A DNA stretch of 19,104 nt from Hyphomicrobiales bacterium (GTDB lineage Bacteria; Pseudomonadota; Alphaproteobacteria; Rhizobiales; Beijerinckiaceae), in contig JAQGKN010000219.1 of assembly GCA_028290085.1 (NCBI GenBank), positions 1-19,104 of the forward strand, read 5' to 3'. The notes beneath the pieces are model-generated. The model worked only from the letters and a program-made list of their open reading frames with translations, was not told the origin of the DNA and searched no databases. The translations under genes and the position numbers were made by a program. Positions 8,153 to 15,659 of the stretch are shown one piece after another. Numbering within the stretch: the first letter of the stretch is position 1; each line of letters begins with the position of its first letter.

Positions 8153-8191
8153 GTGAATCCACTCATGTCTGTGTGGCGAGAAGGTCGAGGC

Positions 8192-9208
8192 TCATTGCAT
8201 GATTTCGTTGAAACGCTTCTTGATCCGCGCGTTCTCTTTTTCGATGTACTCGTTGTCGATCCCCATGATGCTGATTTTCGCTAGCGACGGATTGCCCTCG
8301 GGCGCAGGCATATCCGTACGGGCTGCGAAATTTCCGTCCTCCGGGAACATCCTCTGGGCCGTATCGCTGAGCATAAATTCGGCAAAGGCCTTTGCGGCGT
8401 TCGGGTTCGGCGAGTTCTTCACCACCGATGTCGGCGACGGCACGACGAAGGTGCCGTCCGTTGGATAGACCGTCTCCACGGCCAAGCCAGCTTTCTTGTC
8501 GTCGAATGCGTAATTGTCCGATGCGCCGACCGCTATCGTGCGCTCGCCGCGCTTGAGCATTTCCGAGACCTGCTGATTGCCCTGCACAACCATGATGTCG
8601 TTCTTCCGAAGCTTTTCAAGATATTCCCAGCCGAGCCGCTTCGCGAGCATCCCGACCACCGCGACCTGAAGCGAGGCGAAGGACGGATCGGTGGTCACCA
8701 TGGCGCCCTTGTATTTTGGATCGACAAGATCGGACCACGCCTTCGGCCTGTCCGCCGCGGCGACTTTGTCGGTCCGCAGATAGATGGTCATGAGATTGAG
8801 GCGCTGCGCGACCCAATTGCCGTCGGGATCTTTTGCCTCGTCGGGCACCTTCTCCCAATGCGACGGCTTGAACGGCAGGAACAGGCCTTTCTTCGCCATG
8901 GCGTTGGCCGCCGCGGGGTCGGAATGCGTGATAACATCGACAAGAACGCGTCCCGCCTGTCCCTCCTGCTGGAAACGGCGAAGGATCGCCGATCCGCCGG
9001 AGCGGAATAACTCGACCTTGATGCCCGATACCTCCTGGAACTTGTTCGACAGGCGCTGCGCGGTCTCGATTGGCGTAGAGGTGTACCAGATAACTTTCCC
9101 TTCCTTCTTCGCAGCCTCCATGTCGGCGCCTTGCGCGGCGAGCGGAGCGATGCCTGCAGAGGTCAAAGCTGCTGCGAGAAGCAGTGTCCGGCGATCGATC
9201 GAGACCAT
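8192..9208 (-). CDS. ABC transporter solute-binding protein, family 1 (FbpA/AfuA-like)
   Basis: The 338-residue periplasmic binding protein opens with an Arg6-Arg7 pair in DRRTLLLAAAL and a signal sequence ending near LAAQG; a Tat-type signal is possible but not certain. The mature part has the two-lobed family-1 pattern (GKVIWYTSTP, AWSDLVDPKYKG, PNAAKAFAEFMLSDTAQ). This is closest to the ferric/AfuA-like group, which also covers binding proteins for phosphonates, sugar phosphates and other organic anions. At the region where ferric-binding members usually carry a Tyr-Tyr pair, this protein has a single Tyr233 in GASDNYAFDD. With the catabolic neighbours, this argues for an organic anion over iron. 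The start is well supported by AGGGAGGA 5 bases upstream. It works with the permease (11334-13151) and ATPase (10247-11332). Confidence 0.88.
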   Translation of the reverse strand: MVSIDRRTLLLAAALTSAGIAPLAAQGADMEAAKKEGKVIWYTSTPIETAQRLSNKFQEVSGIKVELFRSGGSAILRRFQQEGQAGRVLVDVITHSDPAAANAMAKKGLFLPFKPSHWEKVPDEAKDPDGNWVAQRLNLMTIYLRTDKVAAADRPKAWSDLVDPKYKGAMVTTDPSFASLQVAVVGMLAKRLGWEYLEKLRKNDIMVVQGNQQVSEMLKRGERTIAVGASDNYAFDDKKAGLAVETVYPTDGTFVVPSPTSVVKNSPNPNAAKAFAEFMLSDTAQRMFPEDGNFAARTDMPAPEGNPSLAKISIMGIDNEYIEKENARIKKRFNEIMQ

Positions 9209-9260
9209 TGTCGTCCTCCCTGGTGCTTGACGCGCTCAGGCGTCTCTTGTCCGGCGCCTC

Positions 9261-9290
9261 TTCTTCAGCCTTCTTCAGCCTTCTTCAGGC
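9261..9290. repeat. Three tandem 10-bp repeats
   Basis: TTCTTCAGCC, TTCTTCAGCC and TTCTTCAGGC stand head to tail. The stop codon of the minus-strand hydrolase (9287-9285) falls inside the last unit, so the C-terminus of that protein and its spacer to the next gene could vary by slippage. Confidence 0.85.
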
Positions 9291-10211
9291 TGTGTAGACG
9301 GGCTCCGGTTGCGTGAAGAACGACTGCAGGATGTGGTACACGAGCCGATAGTTCTTCTGCTGGATCGAGGCGTGCGCGATGCCGGGCATGACCGCGAACT
9401 GCTTGTCTGGGTTCGGCAGCAGCGCGAAGAAGTCCATCAAGTCCTGAACGCCCGCGATGCCGTCGAACTCGCCGCGCATGATGATGGTCGGCGCCGTGAT
9501 CTTCCGCGGGTCGACCAGAGGCAGATGCGCGCACATGTCGACGTAGGTGCCGGTTGGGACGGAATCGTCGAGCGCGAGAATGGCGTCGGCGAAAGCCTCG
9601 ATCGTGGCGTCGTCGGCTGTGCCTGGGTGATCGCGTTCGAAGATCGAGCGCACGAAGGGACGGTCGATGGGTCGGCGGTTCATCGCGGCGTATTCCGGCA
9701 AGCGCTTGCGGCGCTGCTCGAGCGTCGGGCTGCCTTTGCCTGTCCATACGAACGCGTCGAGCGCAAGGCGCCGAATGCGCTCCGGATGGCGTTCCGCGAA
9801 CGCCGCCGCGCGCAACGCGCCCGACGAAATGCCGTAGACGAACAGCGGTCCCGTATTGCGCACTTTTTGCATGTAATCGGTGGCGACGGACAGATCGTCG
9901 GCGCCGTCCTTGATGTTGCTGGTTATGTCGCGGTGCTTCGACGAGCGTCCATAACCCTCCATGTCCGCGCACCAGGTGTCGAAACCAACCCGCGCGAAAT
10001 GGTCCATGATCGACGAGTCGTCCCGGCCCGGCACTTGAAGATCGAACGTCGGCTGCGATGCCATGGAAGAGCCGTGCACGAAGAGAATCGTGCCGAGCTT
10101 CGCGACCGATTGTGGCGCGCGCTTCTCCCACAGGAAGATTCGGACGTCCGACCCCTTTTTGGTCCAGTGCTCCTGGCCTTCGACCGGCGGACGCAATGTC
10201 GTCTTTTCCAT
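9285..10211 (-). CDS. Alpha/beta hydrolase (operon copy)
   Basis: The 308-residue cytoplasmic hydrolase shows HGSSMAS (oxyanion hole), Ser129 in G-I-S-S-G, Asp250 in RGEFDGIA and His280 in PGIAHAS: a complete triad. It closely parallels the hydrolase at 5268-6191 along its whole length. The frame continues upstream to 10373, but this would overlap the end of the ATPase gene. The ATG at 10211 has AGGAG about 8 bases before it and gives the same length as the paralog. It sits 35 bases after the ATPase and 76 before the solute-binding-protein gene, so the transporter genes are interrupted by this enzyme. Such an arrangement suggests that the imported compound is the hydrolase substrate. The bond cleaved (ester, lactone or C-C) is not determinable here. 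Confidence 0.9.
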   Translation of the reverse strand: MEKTTLRPPVEGQEHWTKKGSDVRIFLWEKRAPQSVAKLGTILFVHGSSMASQPTFDLQVPGRDDSSIMDHFARVGFDTWCADMEGYGRSSKHRDITSNIKDGADDLSVATDYMQKVRNTGPLFVYGISSGALRAAAFAERHPERIRRLALDAFVWTGKGSPTLEQRRKRLPEYAAMNRRPIDRPFVRSIFERDHPGTADDATIEAFADAILALDDSVPTGTYVDMCAHLPLVDPRKITAPTIIMRGEFDGIAGVQDLMDFFALLPNPDKQFAVMPGIAHASIQQKNYRLVYHILQSFFTQPEPVYTA

Positions 10212-10246
10212 CTGCTTTGCTCCTGTTTCGGGGCTGCAATCAAACT

Positions 10247-11332
10247 TCAAGTGCGCTGGAAGATCGTGCACTGTGATGCGTCGACGTTGACGGCGACCTG
10301 ATCGCCCACGTTGAAAATTTCCTGCGGGTGCGTCTGCACGCGCAAAACTTCGCCGGATGCCAGCGTCGCGCAATATTCCGTGAGATTGCCGAGGAAGATG
10401 CGTTCGCTCACCATCGCGAGGACACTTGAACCGGGGACAGGCTTCTGCAGGTTGATGTTCTCCGGCCGGATCGCAATCTCGATCGGATCGCCGGCGGCGC
10501 TTCCCTGCGGCGCAGGCAGATCGAGACGCGTATCGTTCAGGAGCGAAACCGTCGCCCGCCCGCCGACGACGCCGAGAACACGTCCGTGCACAAGGTTCAC
10601 CAGGCCCATGAAATCCGCCACGACGCGATTTGCGGGCCTTCCGTAAACTTCGCGCGGCGTGCCGTATTGCTGCAATCGTCCGCCGTGAATGACGGCGATC
10701 TGGTCTGACAAGGCCAGCGCTTCGGCCTGGTCGTGAGTGACGTAGATGAAAGTGATGCCGGTGCGGCGCTGCAGCTGCTTTAATTCCGTGCGCATGCGCT
10801 CGCGCAATTTGGCGTCCAGGTTCGAGAGCGGCTCGTCGAGCAGAAGAATGCTCGGCTCGACGATGAGGCTGCGCGCCAGGGCGACACGTTGCTGCTGGCC
10901 GCCGCTCAATTCGCTCGGATAGCGCTTTTTAAGCCCGGTCAGATTGACGAGATCGAGCGCATGATCGACGCGCTTGCGCGCCTCGTCCGCCGGGACCTTT
11001 CGCAGCTTCAGGCCGAAAACGACGTTCTCATAGACCGTCTTGTGCGGCCAGACGGCGTAATTCTGGAACACCATCCCCATGCAGCGGTCTTCGGGCGGGA
11101 TCACGCCATCGGACGACGACACCACTTTGCCGTTGACGGAAATCGTTCCCGTGTCGGGCGTTAGATAGCCGGCGATCAGGCGCAGCGTGGTGGTTTTGCC
11201 GCAACCCGACGGCCCAAGCAGCGTCACGAACTGGTTGTCGTGAATGTCGAGGTCGAGGCCGCTGACGGCGGCCATGTCCGTGTCGCGCGAGGGGTATGTT
11301 TTCGAAACATTGCGTAGGACGATTCCCGCCAT
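10247..11332 (-). CDS. ABC transporter ATP-binding protein (PotA/FbpC-like)
   Basis: The 361-residue ATPase has Walker A G40-P-S-G-C-G-K-T-T48, Q-loop Gln90, signature LSGGQQQR at 142-149, Walker B ILLLDE at 162-167, a switch His in YVTHDQAEA, and a C-terminal TOBE region (IAIRPENINL) as in carbohydrate, polyamine and iron importers. It powers uptake through the fused permease encoded just upstream. Two starts are possible: GTG at 11347, overlapping the permease, and ATG at 11332, one base after the permease stop. The ATG is favoured because GGTGGAG sits about 9 bases before it and the product then begins with the usual short first beta strand. The tight junction indicates translational coupling. 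Confidence 0.92.
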   Translation of the reverse strand: MAGIVLRNVSKTYPSRDTDMAAVSGLDLDIHDNQFVTLLGPSGCGKTTTLRLIAGYLTPDTGTISVNGKVVSSSDGVIPPEDRCMGMVFQNYAVWPHKTVYENVVFGLKLRKVPADEARKRVDHALDLVNLTGLKKRYPSELSGGQQQRVALARSLIVEPSILLLDEPLSNLDAKLRERMRTELKQLQRRTGITFIYVTHDQAEALALSDQIAVIHGGRLQQYGTPREVYGRPANRVVADFMGLVNLVHGRVLGVVGGRATVSLLNDTRLDLPAPQGSAAGDPIEIAIRPENINLQKPVPGSSVLAMVSERIFLGNLTEYCATLASGEVLRVQTHPQEIFNVGDQVAVNVDASQCTIFQRT

Positions 11333-11333
11333 T

Positions 11334-13151
11334 TCAGACCGCTCCACCTCTGTTGCCGGACGAGAGCCCGCTGCGTCCTTCGGTCATCGACTGGCCGCCC
11401 GCCTTATTCGCGAGCCAGATGGCGATGCCGATGATGATCATGTTGAGGATCGAGAGCGCAGCGACCGGTTCCGAATAGCCGGTTTCGTAGAGATTATAGA
11501 CCGCCACGGCGAGCGTAATGGTCGACGAGCTGAAGAGAAGGATCGACGCGCTGAGCTCCTGCACGACGGGCACGAAGACGAGTAGCCAGCCCGCGAAAAG
11601 ACCGGGCCGCATCAGCGGCAGCGTGATCTCCCGCATGGTCGTCCACCAGCGTGCGCCGAGAATATGCGCGCTTTCTTCGAGCGAGGGATCAATCTGCCGA
11701 AGCGCCGTGTTCGCCGCCCGCACGCCGAGCGGAATGTAGCGGCCGACATAGGCGAGCATCAGAATTGCGAGCGTGCCATAGAGCGCGACCGGCATCGCCA
11801 GCCAGAACTGGATGAGGGCCACGGCCATGACAATGCCCGGCAGACCAAGTGGCACCAACGCAATGTAGTCGAGTATCTTGCGGCCCGGCGCCTTTGTCCG
11901 GATATCGATCCAGCTGACCAGCGCTCCCAGGATGACCGCGACAGTTGCGGAGATCGCCGCCAGCAACAGGCTGTTGCCGATTGCGCGTTGCGTCGGATCG
12001 TACTCGAACAGGATGAACCTGTAGTTGGCGAGCGTGAGGCCTTTCCAAAAGTCGAGACCCCATGATTTCGACAGGGAAACCGCCAGAAGCGTCAGGTAGG
12101 GCAGCAGGATCGCAATGATGAAAACCAGTACGCAAAATCCGAAGACGGCCCAGCGCGCGGGCCCGAGATCCACGAGTTGCGGGCGCGAGCCCTTCCCGCC
12201 GAGCGTGATGTAGGAGCGCTTGGCGAGAAAACTTCTTTGCAGATAAAGCGCCACGACTGTGATGACGATGAATAGCAGCGACAAGGCCGACGCCAGTCCA
12301 TATTGCGGCGGATAATCGAACAAGGCGTAGATGCGCGTCGGCAGCGTTACGATGCGACCCGGCAGACCGATGATCGCCTGCGAGCCGAAAAGCGCGATGG
12401 CGTTCACGAAGGCGAGCAGCGTCCCTGACAGGATCGCTGGTGCCACCAGCGGTCCGGTGATCGAAAGCGCCGTCCGGAATTTCCCGCAACCGAGAATCTG
12501 TGCGGCCTCTTCATAGGACGCGTCGACGGATTGCAGCGCCGTCGATGCGAGAAGATAGACGAAAGGAAAGGTGTGCAGGACGGTCACGAGCACGAGGCCC
12601 TGCATCGAGAAGACGTTGAATGTCAGCCATGGCAAGCCCGCGACATCGCGCATGAACGCATTCACCAGCCCGGCGTTGGGGCTGAACAGATTGACGAAGG
12701 CGATGGCGACGAGGAACGGCGGCGAGAGATAGGCCAGAGTCGCGGTCACCCTGATCATGCGCTTGCCCGGAACATTCGTCCGACTCACGGCCCAGGCGAG
12801 GGGCACGCCGATCAGGACGCTGAAGAAAGCCGTCCATGCGCCAAGCGTCAGCGAGTTCAGCAGGGCCTGAAGGTAAAGACGCTCCGTCAGGGCATCGGCG
12901 AAATTCGAGAAACTGAAGCCGTCATCGTTGCGAAAGCTGCTGATCAGCAGCGTCATGAGTGGGAAGACCACGAGGATCAGCAGCAGCAGGACTGCGACCA
13001 CCATCACCGCTTCTTCGAGACGCGGCATACGCAATCTCGAAAACCAGGGTCGAACGCTTCGCGCCGCGACATTTGCGGGCGCCGCGAGGGCCACTCCAGG
13101 CGCAACCGCGTGCCTGGACGCACGTGTGCTAGCAGGGTCCAAGCCACTCAA
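11334..13151 (-). CDS. Fused two-domain ABC transporter permease (FbpB-like)
   Basis: The product of about 605 residues contains two complete permease halves in one chain, with about twelve hydrophobic segments. Each half has an EAA-type cytoplasmic loop that contacts the ATPase: YEEAAQILGCGKFRTALSI in the first and LEESAHILGARWWTTM in the second. This fused layout is typical of FbpB-type importers. The open frame extends to a TTG at 13220, but the TTG at 13151 has GGGAGGA (plus 13158-13164) exactly 6 bases before it, so I prefer it. The first 50 or so residues are Ala/Pro/Arg-rich and precede the first membrane segment. It is the first gene of the operon and is divergent from the GntR regulator. 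Alternative starts further in, such as the Met just before the first membrane segment, cannot be excluded. Confidence 0.88.
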   Translation of the reverse strand: MSGLDPASTRASRHAVAPGVALAAPANVAARSVRPWFSRLRMPRLEEAVMVVAVLLLLILVVFPLMTLLISSFRNDDGFSFSNFADALTERLYLQALLNSLTLGAWTAFFSVLIGVPLAWAVSRTNVPGKRMIRVTATLAYLSPPFLVAIAFVNLFSPNAGLVNAFMRDVAGLPWLTFNVFSMQGLVLVTVLHTFPFVYLLASTALQSVDASYEEAAQILGCGKFRTALSITGPLVAPAILSGTLLAFVNAIALFGSQAIIGLPGRIVTLPTRIYALFDYPPQYGLASALSLLFIVITVVALYLQRSFLAKRSYITLGGKGSRPQLVDLGPARWAVFGFCVLVFIIAILLPYLTLLAVSLSKSWGLDFWKGLTLANYRFILFEYDPTQRAIGNSLLLAAISATVAVILGALVSWIDIRTKAPGRKILDYIALVPLGLPGIVMAVALIQFWLAMPVALYGTLAILMLAYVGRYIPLGVRAANTALRQIDPSLEESAHILGARWWTTMREITLPLMRPGLFAGWLLVFVPVVQELSASILLFSSSTITLAVAVYNLYETGYSEPVAALSILNMIIIGIAIWLANKAGGQSMTEGRSGLSSGNRGGAV

Positions 13152-13287
13152 TGGCGGTCCTCCCGAGGCGTTTTTTTGTGCGACAAGCCTCCCACGAGAT
13201 TTCCCGACCGTCAAACACAAATATCGATTTTCGCTTTACAATTCATAAGCTTGATCACAAAGTCGAGAATACCCCTAGGAGACTATC
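13152..13287. promoter_or_regulatory. Divergent promoter/operator region between transporter operon and regulator
   Basis: These 136 bases separate the permease start from the GntR start and must contain both promoters. The stretch is more AT-rich than its surroundings. It includes a 13-base near-palindrome, AAATATCGATTTT (13219-13231), and AT-rich sequence to about 13260. By family habit the GntR/FCD protein would bind here and control both directions. I cannot assign a specific operator, and the near-palindrome is only a candidate. Confidence 0.5.
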
Positions 13288-13977
13288 TTGCGAGCAGCGC
13301 AGTTAAAGCCAGCGGCCAGCCTGACATCGTCCATCTGCAAGGCCGTGCGCGAGAACATCATTTCCGGCCATCTCGCGCCTGGCGCCAAGATCAGGGCTGC
13401 CGAGATCGGCGATCTTTACGGCTGCGCGCTCACAACCGTGCGGGAGGCGCTCTCGCGTCTCGCCGCCGAGGGTCTGGTGACGATAGAAGACCAGCGCGGG
13501 TTTCGCATCGCGCCGGTCTCACGGTCCGATCTCGTCGATCTCACGCAAACGCGCGTCGAGATCGAATGCACGGCGTTGCGCATGGCGATCGCCAAGGGCG
13601 ACGCCGACTGGGAATCCGCCGTCGTCGGATCGTGCCATCGGCTCTGCCGCGAGCCTTTCTCGCAGGAGGCCTGTTCGCACCCCAGCCAATCGTGGATAGC
13701 CCTGCACCAGGCGTTTCACATCAATCTGGTCAACGGATGTGGATCGCCGCGGCTGCTGGAAATCTGCGGCCGGCTCTATCAGCAGGCCGACCGATATCGC
13801 TATCTCTCGATGCGCATGCCGGCCCGCAACGTCGACAAGGAACATGAGAAGATCGCCGCCGCCGCAGTCGGGCGCGACGCCCCGACAGCGACGTCGATGC
13901 TCTCGGACCACTACCTGACCACGACGCGCATCATCATCGACCTGGCCGAAAGCGGCGGATTTGAACTCGTCAAATAA
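13288..13977 (+). CDS. GntR-family transcriptional regulator, FCD subgroup
   Basis: This 229-residue DNA-binding repressor or activator has an N-terminal winged helix-turn-helix (about 15-77), including [27 protein letters not shown] and a wing strand GFRIAPV. A C-terminal FCD ligand domain (about 83-216) carries the metal/ligand histidines His144 (HQAFH), His186 (EHE) and His208 (DHY). The start is TTG at 13288 with AGGAG (13277-13281) 6 bases upstream. FCD regulators usually respond to an organic acid intermediate of the pathway they control. It lies head-to-head with the transporter operon and 10 bases before the second aldo/keto reductase, so it very likely controls both. The middle of the domain (Cys117, Cys120, Cys129) is unusually cysteine-rich. 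Confidence 0.92.
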   Translation: MRAAQLKPAASLTSSICKAVRENIISGHLAPGAKIRAAEIGDLYGCALTTVREALSRLAAEGLVTIEDQRGFRIAPVSRSDLVDLTQTRVEIECTALRMAIAKGDADWESAVVGSCHRLCREPFSQEACSHPSQSWIALHQAFHINLVNGCGSPRLLEICGRLYQQADRYRYLSMRMPARNVDKEHEKIAAAAVGRDAPTATSMLSDHYLTTTRIIIDLAESGGFELVK

Positions 13978-13987
13978 GGACGCGCAC

Positions 13988-14974
13988 ATGGAAAAACGCA
14001 GCCTCGGCACGCAGGGCCTTGTTGTTTCCGCCATCGGCCTCGGCTGTTCCGGCATGAGTTCGGATTATGGTGTGCCTGACGACCAGGAATCGACGGCGAC
14101 GATCTATCGAGCCATCGACCTCGGCGTCACGCTCTTCGACACGTCGGACGCCTATGGCGCGGGACACAACGAGCAGCTTCTCGGTGCCGGAGTCCGCGGC
14201 AGACGGCGAAGCGTTCTCATCGCAACGAAGTTCGGCAATATGCGCGGCCCCAATGGCGAGCGCGGCATGGCGAACGGGCGCCCCGAATACATTCCGCAGG
14301 CGTGCGAGGCCAGTCTCAAGCGGCTCGGCACGGACGTAATCGACCTCTACTACCAGCACCGCGTCGATCCGGCCGTGCCGATCGAGGACACGGTCGGCGC
14401 CATGGGACGCCTCGTCGAGCAAGGCAAGGTGCGGTTCATCGGCCTGTGCGAGGCCGGTCCGGCGACGATCCGCCGGGCGCACGCCGCCTTTCCAGTCTCG
14501 GCGGTCCAGATCGAATATTCGCTGTGGTCGCGCGACGTCGAGGAGGAAGTCCTTCCGCTTGTGCGCGAACTCGGCATCGGCTTCGTCCCCTACAGTCCGC
14601 TCGGCCGCGGTTTTCTGACAGGCGCGTTCAAGAGCCGCAACGATCTGATCCCCTCCGATAGGCGACACGCGCATCCGCGTTTTCAGGGTGAAAATTTTGA
14701 CGGCAATCTACGCCTGATCGCCGCCATCGAGCGCATCGCCACCGCAAAGGGCTGCAAGATCGGCCAGGTCGCGCTAGCCTGGGTGCTGTCGCGCGGCGAA
14801 ACCATCGTGCCAATTCCGGGCACGAAACGCCGCACGTATCTCGAAGAGAACATCGCGGCCGTCAGCATAAAACTGACCCCGGACGAAATCGCCGAACTGG
14901 AACGCGCCTTCCCAAAAGGCGTGGCGGCCGGCACGCGATATCCCGAACCGCAGTTGAAAACGCTGGGCATTTGA
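13988..14974 (+). CDS. Aldo/keto reductase (regulator-linked copy)
   Basis: The 328-residue reductase has Asp51, Tyr56, Lys81 and His124 as catalytic tetrad, and a C-terminal [14 protein letters not shown] cofactor stretch. AAGGA 7 bases before the ATG at 13988 fixes the start; the frame is open to 13961 but that would overlap the regulator. It is 10 bases after the GntR stop, so the two genes form an operon. It resembles the reductase at 8152-7175 over its full length (GRPEY, QACEASL, RYPE and LGI ends in both). Having one copy in each divergent transcript suggests two related carbonyl/alcohol steps, or two stereospecificities, in the same pathway. That is inference. No terminator is obvious after it. 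Confidence 0.9.
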   Translation: MEKRSLGTQGLVVSAIGLGCSGMSSDYGVPDDQESTATIYRAIDLGVTLFDTSDAYGAGHNEQLLGAGVRGRRRSVLIATKFGNMRGPNGERGMANGRPEYIPQACEASLKRLGTDVIDLYYQHRVDPAVPIEDTVGAMGRLVEQGKVRFIGLCEAGPATIRRAHAAFPVSAVQIEYSLWSRDVEEEVLPLVRELGIGFVPYSPLGRGFLTGAFKSRNDLIPSDRRHAHPRFQGENFDGNLRLIAAIERIATAKGCKIGQVALAWVLSRGETIVPIPGTKRRTYLEENIAAVSIKLTPDEIAELERAFPKGVAAGTRYPEPQLKTLGI

Positions 14975-15030
14975 TGGGTGGGGAGTTGGGTTGGAAGACA
15001 GTGAGTATTTGGCAGCGGTTCGCCTGTCAG

Positions 15031-15050
15031 CTGCTGGGCGCAAATCGGAC
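15031..15050. repeat. Dispersed degenerate repeat copy
   Basis: CTGCTGGGCGCAAATCGGAC matches the unit GTTGCTGGCGCAAAGCCGAC at 1331-1350 with a few changes. It lies in the spacer after the second aldo/keto reductase. Confidence 0.4.
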
Positions 15051-15250
15051 GTTTCGATGCGATTTTCTATCCGTACTGCTCCCCTTTGTCGCCAGCGACC
15101 CCATCGCCTTTGGAGCGAAAGTTCGCGGGCGTAAGTGACGTGGACAGAGACGGATTAGATACCAAACACGTCACAAACTGCCGTCATTTCGGGACGTTGG
15201 CAGCAGCCCTAAAGACGCTGTAAGTAACTGTTTTCAAAGATAAAAGTGTC

Positions 15251-15323
15251 TGGCGGAGCAAGAGGGTTTCGAACTTCCGATATGCTTGCGTTTCCAAGCC
15301 TCGGAAATGTCGGCACCTTCTCC
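15251..15323 (-). pseudogene. Decayed tRNA-Ser-like sequence
   Basis: Read on the minus strand, the 73 bases begin GGAGAAGGTGCCGACATT and end CTTGCTCCGCCA, including an encoded CCA. In order, they show a mostly pairing acceptor stem (5 pairs plus one wobble of 7), a D-arm-like GCCGA...GAGGC, an anticodon-loop-like TTGGAAA (anticodon GGA, serine), and a T-loop-like GTTCGAAA. The long variable arm expected of tRNA-Ser is missing, about 17 bases have been lost, and the T-stem has several mismatches. It should not be functional. Confidence 0.55.
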
Positions 15324-15413
15324 GCGCTTCTTGCAGCAGAGAACTATCAAGCGAAGTGGAGCCAGGGGGTGCGGAGGAACTCCAACCTACGAGATTCTCA
15401 TGCCTCGTTAATG

Positions 15414-15437
15414 GCTGGTTCTGACCCAAAGCGGACC
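15414..15437. repeat. Dispersed degenerate repeat copy
   Basis: The core TTCTGACCCAAAGCGGA (15419-15435) is almost identical to the unit at 1366-1382, roughly 14 kb away. It lies immediately beside the tRNA-like remnants. Confidence 0.55.
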
Positions 15438-15659
15438 TTCGTGAGGTTTGCCTTTGAAAGCGTAGTTCTGAAATTCACGTTATTCACTTGCAATGCTTCT
15501 TAGTGCGTGTTCAGGCCAAACAGGGAACGGGCAGCGGTGACCTGCTCAGATTGTGAAAGGCCGAGCCGTCGTCATCGCGAATGAAATTAACATAGCGCCC
15601 CAAAAAAGACTTCGATTCGGCTACGATTTGGGTTTTCGGGCGTCGTTCTCGAACTACGT

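Larger units (their letters stand above)
14975..15659. other. Gene-poor spacer with repeat and tRNA-like remnants
   Basis: No convincing gene lies in these 685 bases. The stretch holds two dispersed-repeat copies (15031-15050 and 15414-15437), a decayed tRNA-Ser-like sequence on the minus strand (15323-15251), and a second, weaker tRNA-like stretch around 15357-15413. Open frames that cross it, such as minus 15429-15184 and 15750-15511, read through these remnants and are rejected. It may be the scar of an old integration at a tRNA-like site, but no integrase is seen. Confidence 0.5.

Noticed and set aside
6236..8284. Two long plus-strand frames opposite the FAH and aldo/keto reductase genes
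   Set aside because: Mirror frames of well-supported minus-strand genes; compositional artefact.
9309..10301. 330-codon plus-strand frame opposite the operon hydrolase
   Set aside because: Antisense shadow of a gene with a complete catalytic triad; the product has no recognisable fold.
12531..13847. Long plus-strand open frame (438 codons) opposite the permease and over the regulator
   Set aside because: It is antisense to a clear permease and out of frame with a clear GntR gene. Its product is Arg/His/Gln-rich with no domain, as expected from GC-rich third positions.
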